A DNA stretch of 5,803 nucleotides from Anaerolineae bacterium (GTDB taxonomy: Bacteria > Chloroflexota > Anaerolineae > Promineifilales > Promineifilaceae), in contig JACSSI010000353.1 in assembly GCA_014879345.1 (NCBI GenBank), forward strand, positions 1 to 5,803, written 5' to 3'. The notes under the pieces were generated by a model that did not search any database, had not been told where the DNA came from, and was given only the letters and a program-made list of their open reading frames with translations. Below, piece after piece: positions 1-4,567 of this stretch. Every line of letters starts with the position of its first letter. The stretch's first letter is position 1. The translations under genes were made by a program, and so were the position numbers.

Positions 1-52
1 ATAGGTTTCTCCACGACCTCAATTTTATCGTTATGTTAAACTGCGTGCTATC

Positions 53-820
53 TCAGCGCGTAACATGAGAGTATAACACAAAAAATGCAGAAATTAGAAC
101 AATTGTTCCATTTATTATCACGTCCAGGCGCATTGAGTTTACCATAGGAACGGGATCGCCGCGCAGCAAGCTAATACCGATGTTGCCTAAACTGAGAAAT
201 CCCAGCGTCAGCCAGAAAAGCTGGCCGGTGTGCCAACGGCTGCGGGTAAGCATGGCAAAAAAGAAGATGAGCAGCGACCAAACCAGTCCCATCATTTGCG
301 TTTGATAACGCACGGCAAAAATGCCAAATTCATCGGGCAGGTCTGCCGCAAAGAGGCTGATGGTTGTTTCCTGGCCGTAGGCACAGCCTTCAAACCAGCA
401 GGCCAGCCAGCCGAAAGCGCATAGTAAGGCAAACCCAGGAGCCAGCAGATCGGTGTAGGTGGCAAATGACATATTCTGAGCGTGTCGAGGTAGTGGTTTC
501 CTATGCCATAATCTTACCCACAGCCACAATCCGAAAATTCCAGATGCCAATGCGCCCCAATAGCTGTAGCCACCTTGCCACAGTTTGGCTATCGAAGCAG
601 TATGATCTTGAAAATAAATCCAGTTAGCCAGCACAAATCCCAAACGGCCGCCAATTAAGCCAGCAATCAGGCAAACCAGCACCGCATCGAACCAGTTTTT
701 TATCTGTTGCTTGTGCGCCAGCCAGCCCGTAATGCCTGTTGCCGCCAAGATGCCGAGGCCTAATACCGCCGTGTAGCTGTAGATTAAAAATGGGCCAATG
801 CGATCTAATAAGGGAAACAT
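53..820 (-). CDS. Lgt-family (prolipoprotein diacylglyceryl transferase-like) integral membrane protein, divergent active site
   Basis: Canonical Lgt transfers diacylglycerol from phosphatidylglycerol to the lipobox cysteine of prolipoproteins in the cytoplasmic membrane. This 255-residue protein has the family layout of about seven hydrophobic helices. It keeps the N-terminal RIGPF...YSY segment, GGRLGFVL (about residues 57-64), a GGYSYWG segment (83-89), the DLLAP lead-in to the signature region with C-x3-GCAYG (141-149), and a late LLRGDPVPM (218-226). Against E. coli Lgt recalled from memory, the essential Arg of the GRxG signature is Trp138, the His of the GGxSFHGG loop is Trp88, the late Arg/Glu pair is Asn213/Ser217, and the HPxQxYE motif is degraded. 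It may therefore be a paralogue with altered or lost transferase activity. I start at the ATG at 820, which gives the family-typical MFPLLDRIGPF; an in-frame TTG at 856 would add 12 residues. No strong SD is visible at either. The gene is divergent from ilvE. Family call is firm, activity unsure. Confidence 0.8.
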   Translation of the reverse strand: MFPLLDRIGPFLIYSYTAVLGLGILAATGITGWLAHKQQIKNWFDAVLVCLIAGLIGGRLGFVLANWIYFQDHTASIAKLWQGGYSYWGALASGIFGLWLWVRLWHRKPLPRHAQNMSFATYTDLLAPGFALLCAFGWLACWFEGCAYGQETTISLFAADLPDEFGIFAVRYQTQMMGLVWSLLIFFFAMLTRSRWHTGQLFWLTLGFLSLGNIGISLLRGDPVPMVNSMRLDVIINGTIVLISAFFVLYSHVTR

Positions 821-917
821 GAGGCGTATCTTAGTTGAGGTTGCGAGGGTGGGCAATGTTTAAGAAGTTACCCTGTTCAGGTTTCTCAAAAAATGGTAAA
901 ACTTACAAAAGTATCTT

Positions 918-924
918 AAAGGAG
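918..924 (+). promoter_or_regulatory. Ribosome binding site of ilvE
   Basis: AAAGGAG lies five bases before the ATG at 930. This is a strong Shine-Dalgarno match and fixes the start codon of the aminotransferase. The 109 bases between the two divergent start codons (821-929) must hold promoters for both genes, but I see no convincing -35/-10 pair in either direction. Confidence 0.8.
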
Positions 925-929
925 ATGAC

Positions 930-2003
930 ATGGAACTCAATATCCTCCCACTTGATGAAGCAGCGTTGAAGGCGCCGCCGGTCGATGATTTTGGTTTTGG
1001 CAATTTGTTTAGCAACCGGATGTTTACCCAAAATTATACGGCGGGTATTGGTTGGCATGATGCTCGGATTGGCCCTTATGGCCCGTTTGAACTGATGCCG
1101 TCAACGGCCGTTTTCCATTATGCTCAAGAAATATTTGAAGGCACCAAAGCATACCGGCGTGCCGATGGCAACATCAACCTCTTCCGGCCTTGGGAAAATG
1201 CCAGGCGCTTCAACGTCTCTGCCCAGCGTATGGTCATGCCCACAGTTGATGAAGAAGATCATGTGGCTGCCATCATCAAGTTAATTGAACTAGAGAACGA
1301 GTGGGTGCCGAATGTGCCTGGAGCGACGCTCTACATTCGTCCTGCCATGATTGCCACAGACCCGGCGCTGGGCGTCCACGCCAGCAAAACCTACATCCAT
1401 TTCATCATCCTCAGTCCGGTAGGCGCTTACTTTAAAGAAGGGTTTGCCCCCGTTCCGGTTTACATTTCTGATGAATATCGGCGTGCTGTGAAGGGTGGCA
1501 CGGGCAACGCCAAAACAGGCGGCAACTATGCCGCCAGTCTCTACGTGAGTGAAGCGGTGAAGGCGCAAGGCTACTCGCAAGTGTTGTGGCTGGATGCGAT
1601 TGAAGGAAAATACATCGAAGAAGTGGGTGCTATGAATATCTGCTTTGTCTACGGTAATCAGATCATCACGCCAAAACTGAGCGGCAGCATATTAGATGGC
1701 ATCACCCGTAAATCGGTCTTGCAGATGGCACCAGACCTGGGTTATGAAATTAGCGAAGAGACTATGAATGTCAACGATATGATTGCTGACTTAAAAGCTG
1801 GCAAAATTACGGAAGTATTTGGCTGCGGCACTGCGGCTGTCATCGCTCCCGTTGGCAAGTTTGGTTATAAGGGTGAAGAATACGTCATCAACAACAACCA
1901 GGCTGGCCCTGTCTCTGCCCATTTGTTTGACGAGTTGACTGGTATTCAAAACGGCCGTTTGCCAGACCCCTATGGCTGGACATACACCATTGAAGTGAAA
2001 TAA
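930..2003 (+). CDS. ilvE: Branched-chain amino acid aminotransferase (class IV PLP, BCAT type II)
   Basis: It catalyses the reversible PLP-dependent amino transfer between 2-oxoglutarate/glutamate and leucine, isoleucine or valine, the last step of their synthesis and first of their breakdown, in the cytoplasm. The 357-residue length matches the longer (eukaryote-like) BCAT group rather than the roughly 300-residue E. coli IlvE type. Visible motifs: FHYAQEIFEGTKAY (62-75), the LFRPWENARRF segment (84-94), YIRPAM (135-140), GTGNAKTGGNY (190-200) with Lys195 as the expected PLP Schiff-base lysine, IEEVGAMN (229-236) with Glu231, LDGITR (255-260) and FGCGTAAVIAP (297-307) with the phosphate-binding Gly-Thr. 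The mammalian redox CXXC motif near the last segment is absent; only Cys299 is present. The gene has a strong RBS and its own terminator 43 bases past the stop, so it looks monocistronic. D-amino-acid transaminase or ADC lyase, the other class IV members, are unlikely given the length and motifs. Confidence 0.96.
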   Translation: MELNILPLDEAALKAPPVDDFGFGNLFSNRMFTQNYTAGIGWHDARIGPYGPFELMPSTAVFHYAQEIFEGTKAYRRADGNINLFRPWENARRFNVSAQRMVMPTVDEEDHVAAIIKLIELENEWVPNVPGATLYIRPAMIATDPALGVHASKTYIHFIILSPVGAYFKEGFAPVPVYISDEYRRAVKGGTGNAKTGGNYAASLYVSEAVKAQGYSQVLWLDAIEGKYIEEVGAMNICFVYGNQIITPKLSGSILDGITRKSVLQMAPDLGYEISEETMNVNDMIADLKAGKITEVFGCGTAAVIAPVGKFGYKGEEYVINNNQAGPVSAHLFDELTGIQNGRLPDPYGWTYTIEVK

Positions 2004-2045
2004 GAAATTGATTTGTAGTGATGTAAGCAATTAAGCAACTGCCGT

Positions 2046-2081
2046 AAAAAAGCCCGTATCGTTCAAGATACGGGCTTTTTT
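2046..2081. terminator. Bidirectional rho-independent terminator after ilvE
   Basis: A perfect 9-bp stem, GCCCGTATC (2052-2060) with GATACGGGC (2067-2075), closes a 6-base loop and is flanked by six A's on the left and six T's on the right. It thus has a T-tract in both directions. It ends ilvE on the + strand and could also end a - strand transcript coming from the small ORF at 2124-2282. Confidence 0.93.
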
Positions 2082-2123
2082 ATCGGATGTGGGGCAGTTA
2101 ATAAAGGTAAAACTGGTGATTAG

Positions 2124-2282
2124 TTAATCAATATCGTCACACTCGTGATCATGCCACATGTCCCAGAGCTTTTTAATAGCCACTGTGATTGCGACGATGT
2201 CCGCGAGCGCATCGATAACTTTCATTAAAAAATTGAAAGGTATCATGGGACACAAGTCCTTTTCAGCCCTTAACTTGTTCAT
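2124..2282 (-). CDS. Possible small protein (52 aa), function unknown
   Basis: This - strand ORF starts at the ATG at 2282 and stops with TAA at 2124-2126. I do not recognise the product. The second half (from Met20, beginning MKVIDALADIV) forms a plausible amphipathic or membrane-associated helix up to LWDMWHDH and ends in an acidic tail (ECDDID). Codons in this half have a G/C-biased third position like the neighbouring genes. An AGGA sits about 10 bases before the ATG; an inner ATG (Met13, 40-aa product) has AAGGA about 10 bases upstream. The bidirectional terminator lies about 43 bases past the stop, the right place for a convergent gene. Against it: no clear promoter, a short length, and an overlapping open frame on the + strand (2158-2352) that lacks an SD and looks less gene-like. 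Confidence 0.35.
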   Translation of the reverse strand: MNKLRAEKDLCPMIPFNFLMKVIDALADIVAITVAIKKLWDMWHDHECDDID

Positions 2283-2349
2283 GACCCCGAGGTTCCTGTT
2301 TTCATGTAACTACCTTGACATGAGTGTTCTTGGTAGGTATCATGGTACA
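2233..2349. repeat. Imperfect 20-nt direct repeat, two copies 97 nt apart
   Basis: Copies at 2233-2252 and 2330-2349 share 17 of 20 bases, with the identical core GGTATCATGG at 2239-2248 and 2336-2345. On the - strand each core contains ATGATACCT, the start of a possible Met-Ile-Pro reading frame; on the + strand each contains AGG followed by ATC and ATG, resembling an RBS and start. The role is unknown: regulator binding sites or the trace of a small local duplication are both possible. Confidence 0.55.
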
Positions 2350-2419
2350 TAACAAAAAGAGAGCCACCACATCCGCAAGATGGGTCAAGAATTGTTAAGG
2401 TTCTGACTAATGTGGCGAA

Positions 2420-2453
2420 AAAAGGCCGGCCTGCAACGCCGGTCTTTTCTTTT
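2420..2453 (+). terminator. Rho-independent terminator without an obvious gene upstream
   Basis: The stem AAAAGGCCGGC (2420-2430) pairs with GCCGGTCTTTT (2438-2448) through one G-U wobble, with a 7-base loop and a following CTTTT. On the - strand the same position is an A-C mismatch, so the + orientation is the more stable, although the - strand also ends in a run of T. No convincing + strand gene lies between the ilvE terminator and this one. Confidence 0.7.
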
Positions 2454-2461
2454 CTGCCACT

Positions 2462-2487
2462 GGGACAAAGTTTTGTTGCATTGTCCC
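2462..2487. repeat. Inverted repeat GGGACAA / TTGTCCC
   Basis: Perfect 7-bp arms (2462-2468 and 2481-2487) are separated by 12 bases, directly after the 2420-2453 terminator. It could be a dyad operator or simply a hairpin; no adjacent promoter supports a specific role. Confidence 0.4.
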
Positions 2488-2574
2488 GCAGATAAAGCAT
2501 GAAGCATTGTAACACAAAAATTTAAATGTTTCATCGCTAACAATATTGGGTCTTTGGGAACTGCTGGGGTTTGC

Positions 2575-2636
2575 GTCATTCTAAACGCAGTGAAGAATCC
2601 CGTACCTCTGGGATGCTTCGTTTCACTCAGCATGAC
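2575..2636. repeat. REP-like interspersed inverted repeat
   Basis: Two 27-base arms (2575-2601 and 2610-2636) flank an 8-base loop. The left arm begins GTCATTCTAAACGCAGTGAA and ends ATCCC; the reverse complement of the right arm begins GTCATGCTGAGTGAAACGAA and also ends ATCCC. The form GTCATTCTGAGC...GAAGAATC is a widespread intergenic palindrome family in many environmental bacteria. Any ORF read through it (for example a - strand frame opening MLSETKHPR) is an artefact of the repeat. Confidence 0.8.
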
Positions 2637-2650
2637 ACGAGTAAAGCCCC

Positions 2651-2827
2651 ATGAAAATCCAAACAGCTACAATATTAATACCAACCGAAATAGGATTTTT
2701 CGGTTTAGGTATCAATAGAGGCATTTTAAAGTATCAATGTACTAAAATCACCACTATTTTGTACCATTTCCTGCACTTTCTAATGCCAATTAGTCATAGA
2801 ACCTATGCAAATCCAAGACTCTTTTAA
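2651..2827 (+). CDS. Doubtful small ORF (58 aa), unknown
   Basis: The frame opens with ATG at 2651 (MKIQTATILIPTE), has a weakly hydrophobic first half including GFFGLGI, and stops at TAA 2825-2827. I recognise no family. It starts 14 bases after the REP-like repeat, lacks a good SD (only a weak GAGTAAAG upstream), lies in AT-rich sequence and contains the hairpin at 2678-2712. A chance ORF is the more likely reading; it is listed because it is the longest open frame found in this stretch. Confidence 0.15.
   Translation: MKIQTATILIPTEIGFFGLGINRGILKYQCTKITTILYHFLHFLMPISHRTYANPRLF
2678..2712. repeat. AT-rich inverted repeat (hairpin)
   Basis: AACCGAAA (2683-2690) pairs with TTTCGGTT (2698-2705) around a 7-base loop. 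ATACC (2678-2682) pairs with GGTAT (2708-2712) beyond a two-base bulge. There is no T-tract typical of a terminator after it. Its role is unknown. Confidence 0.5.
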
Positions 2828-3000
2828 TTATATTGATAATCAATCTGAATACATAACATATATGTATACTAGTACGGTTGTTCTGTAAATCAGACAAATT
2901 CCGAAAAGTAAGAGTTATTGAAAATGAAACCGTCCTGTTTTGATGGTAAAGCTTGATTTAATTCTCAATTCAATATTATCTATAGTTTAAATCTTTCATG

Positions 3001-3036
3001 AACGCGGCGTATCCTTTCAGGATGGGTCGCGTTTTT
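3001..3036 (+). terminator. Terminator-like hairpin, orphan
   Basis: An outer 6-bp stem AACGCG (3001-3006) / CGCGTT (3028-3033) and an inner ATCCT / AGGAT stem with a TTC loop are separated by a non-pairing internal loop (GCGT against GGGT), followed by a T run. It looks like a slightly decayed rho-independent terminator on the + strand, with no secure gene upstream. Confidence 0.55.
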
Positions 3037-3068
3037 ACGTTTTGGTAGGTTCTGCGCAAAAATTGATA

Positions 3069-3193
3069 GTTTCTGACACTTAGAAACGGTAAACTAGGGT
3101 GTCCGTGAGGTTCATCTGAAAAAGGTGAGCCGAGGCAATAAAACTAAAAAAATGCACAACGACGGCGACAGGCTTTCAACGCGCCGTCTTTTT
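3069..3193 (+). promoter_or_regulatory. Structured 5' leader of the thiolase gene, possible attenuator
   Basis: Three hairpins line up before the gene. They are GTTTCT/AGAAAC (3069-3074 with 3082-3087), GGTTCATCT/AGGTGAGCC (3109-3117 with 3123-3131, two G-U pairs, GAAAA loop), and GACGGCG/CGCCGTC (3161-3167 with 3182-3188, 14-base loop) followed by five T's at 3189-3193. The last has the form of an intrinsic terminator and ends only 8 bases before the SD. This could be a cis-acting attenuator or riboswitch-like leader, or a plain terminator for upstream transcription with the promoter elsewhere. A TTGATA (3063-3068) and TAAACT (3090-3095) are present but 21 bases apart, which is too wide for a good promoter. 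I recognise no known riboswitch class. Confidence 0.4.
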
Positions 3194-3201
3194 GTGAATT
3201 C

Positions 3202-3207
3202 GGAGGT
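3202..3207 (+). promoter_or_regulatory. Ribosome binding site of the thiolase gene
   Basis: GGAGGT ends three bases before the ATG at 3211. It is a full Shine-Dalgarno match with slightly tight spacing, and it fixes the start codon. Confidence 0.8.
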
Positions 3208-3210
3208 AAC

Positions 3211-4353
3211 ATGCAAGAAGTTGCAATTTTAGGGGTAGGGCAAATACCCGTCCGCGAACATTGGGATTTGTCTTTGCGCCAATTAGCGGTTGATGCGGGT
3301 CGGGCGGCGTTGGCGGATGCGGATGTGGCTAAGGTTGATGGTATTTTTGTCAGCAATATGACCAGCGGCCGTTTGAACAAGCAGCGCCATTTAGGTGCGA
3401 TGGTGGCCGACTATTTGGGGCAACGTGGTGTAGAAGCGGTGAAACTGGAAGCGGCTTGCGGGTCGGCTGGCTCGGCGATGCGCCAGGGTATTTTGGCGGT
3501 TGCCAGTGGTGAGATGGAAGCTGTGCTGGTCATTGGCGCGGAAAAGTTGACAGACACTGGCTTTACAGAGACGACTTCTGCTTTGGCAACGGCCGCTGAC
3601 GCTGATTATGAAATTATTCAAGGTGTGACGTTTGTGGGTTTGAACGCGCTGATCATGCGCCGCTATATGCATGAATATGGCTACCAACGCGAGGATTTTG
3701 CCCCGTTTGCCCTCAATGCCCATGCCAATGGTGCCAAAAATCCGAACGCCATGTTCCGCGATCCCATTAGTCAAAAAATATATGACAACGGGCGCATTGT
3801 GGCGGATCCGATTAGTTTGTTTGATGCCTCACCGATTGGGGATGGGGCAGCGGCGCTACTGCTGGTGCCGGCAAGCAAAGCGCCCAATGCGGTGCGTGTG
3901 GTTGGTTCGGCGGTTTCGACTGATACGCTGGCGATTCATGACCGCGAAGACCCGCTCTGGTTGAAAGCGGCCGAGTTGTCAGCAAAACAGGCATATGAAC
4001 AAGCGGGTATCGGCCCGGAAGCGATTGATATTTTTGAACTGCACGATGCCTTTAGCATTATGGCTGCGTTGTCTCTGGAATCCTGTGGCTTTGCGGAACG
4101 GGGTGAGGGTGTGAAGATGGGGCAGCGTGGGGATATTTTGGCAAACGGCCGTTTACCAATCAGCACCATGGGCGGTCTCAAAGGGCGCGGACATCCGGTG
4201 GGGGCGACGGGCTTATACCAACTGGCTGAAGCGGTCTTGCAGATTCGTGGTGACGCGGGCGAGGCTCAAATCGACGGTGTCAACATCGCCATGACCCAGA
4301 ACATTGGCGGCAGTGGGGCTACTATCGCTACACATATCTTAAAACGGCCGTAG
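3211..4353 (+). CDS. Thiolase family protein (SCP-x / archaeal-type acetyl-CoA acetyltransferase)
   Basis: Thiolases either join two acyl-CoAs (acetoacetyl-CoA synthesis) or split 3-ketoacyl-CoAs in beta-oxidation. This 380-residue cytoplasmic protein belongs to the SCP-x-like branch that includes the archaeal acetyl-CoA acetyltransferases. Visible features are EAACGSAGSAMRQG (80-93) with the acyl-accepting Cys83, SPIGDGAAALLLVPASKA (207-224), ELHDAFSIMAALSLE (276-290) replacing the NEAF motif of classical thiolases, and GGLKGRGHPVGATG (321-334) with the GHP histidine His328. At the C-terminus NIGGSGAT (364-371) stands where classical thiolases carry the second catalytic Cys (CxGGG), a normal trait of this branch. 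Strong RBS and own terminator suggest a single-gene unit. The DUF35 (OB-fold) partner and HMG-CoA synthase that often accompany archaeal homologues are absent from the visible flanks, so synthesis versus breakdown cannot be decided here. Confidence 0.92.
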   Translation: MQEVAILGVGQIPVREHWDLSLRQLAVDAGRAALADADVAKVDGIFVSNMTSGRLNKQRHLGAMVADYLGQRGVEAVKLEAACGSAGSAMRQGILAVASGEMEAVLVIGAEKLTDTGFTETTSALATAADADYEIIQGVTFVGLNALIMRRYMHEYGYQREDFAPFALNAHANGAKNPNAMFRDPISQKIYDNGRIVADPISLFDASPIGDGAAALLLVPASKAPNAVRVVGSAVSTDTLAIHDREDPLWLKAAELSAKQAYEQAGIGPEAIDIFELHDAFSIMAALSLESCGFAERGEGVKMGQRGDILANGRLPISTMGGLKGRGHPVGATGLYQLAEAVLQIRGDAGEAQIDGVNIAMTQNIGGSGATIATHILKRP

Positions 4354-4383
4354 GCGACTGGTTCCAAATATTCAACTAGCTAT

Positions 4384-4419
4384 GAGGGTGACTCTGCACA
4401 GAGTTACCCTCTTTTTTTT
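4384..4419 (+). terminator. Rho-independent terminator after the thiolase gene
   Basis: A 12-bp stem GAGGGTGACTCT (4384-4395) / AGAGTTACCCTC (4400-4411), with one G-U pair and a GCAC loop, is followed by eight T's. It lies 30 bases past the thiolase stop codon and separates that gene from the sensor gene. Confidence 0.94.
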
Positions 4420-4459
4420 AGTAGGAAAAAATACCCATCCCCTCTCCATTCATGAATAG

Positions 4460-4488
4460 TTTATCAAAGCGACATAAAGTGCTAAAAT
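4460..4488 (+). promoter_or_regulatory. Candidate sigma-70-type promoter of the GAF sensor gene
   Basis: An extended -10, TGC followed by TAAAAT (4483-4488), is preceded by a weak -35-like TTTATC (4460-4465) at 17-base spacing. It lies between the thiolase terminator and the sensor gene and would give a leader of roughly 70 bases. Only the -10 half is convincing. Confidence 0.4.
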
Positions 4489-4567
4489 GGTGTGACAATC
4501 ATGACACTAATCATCCTTGCCAACTAACAATCCATCAAAATCAGATTCACATTTGAAAACCCTTGTT

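Larger units (their letters stand above)
2004..3210. other. Long gene-poor intergenic region between ilvE and the thiolase gene
   Basis: About 1.2 kb with no confidently called protein gene. It holds, in order, the bidirectional ilvE terminator, the possible small - strand ORF, the 20-nt direct repeat, a second terminator, a 7-bp inverted repeat, the REP-like repeat, an AT-rich patch (about 2640-3000) with a hairpin and a doubtful ORF, a third terminator-like hairpin, and the hairpin-rich leader of the thiolase gene. I see no tRNA, rRNA or transposase remnant in it. Between about 2830 and 3000 I see only AT-rich sequence with a lone TATACT hexamer (2865-2870) that has no matching -35. Confidence 0.8.

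Noticed and set aside
857..929. Promoters between the divergent Lgt-like and ilvE genes
   Set aside because: They must exist there or nearby, but no hexamer pair with acceptable spacing is visible in either direction, so none is annotated.
2233..2349. CRISPR-like or transposon-end repeat
   Set aside because: Only two imperfect copies in direct orientation, no further units, no terminal inverted repeats or transposase nearby.
2158..2352. 64-codon + strand open frame antisense to the small - strand ORF
   Set aside because: No SD; codon use and composition favour the opposite strand, and its hydrophobic look is what an antisense frame of such codons would give.
2279..2515. 78-codon - strand open frame upstream of the small ORF
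   Set aside because: It passes through the terminator hairpin, has no SD and no recognisable features.
2385..2633. 82-codon - strand open frame beginning MLSETKHPR
   Set aside because: Its N-terminus is the translation of the REP-like inverted repeat and it runs through the terminator at 2420-2453; it is not a gene.
3109..3152. preQ1-like riboswitch, suggested by an A-rich AATAAAACTAAAA tail after a hairpin
   Set aside because: The stem and loop sequences do not match the preQ1-I consensus and the downstream gene is unrelated to queuosine.
3391..3774. 127-codon - strand open frame inside the thiolase gene
   Set aside because: It is antisense to a clearly conserved enzyme and has no features of its own.
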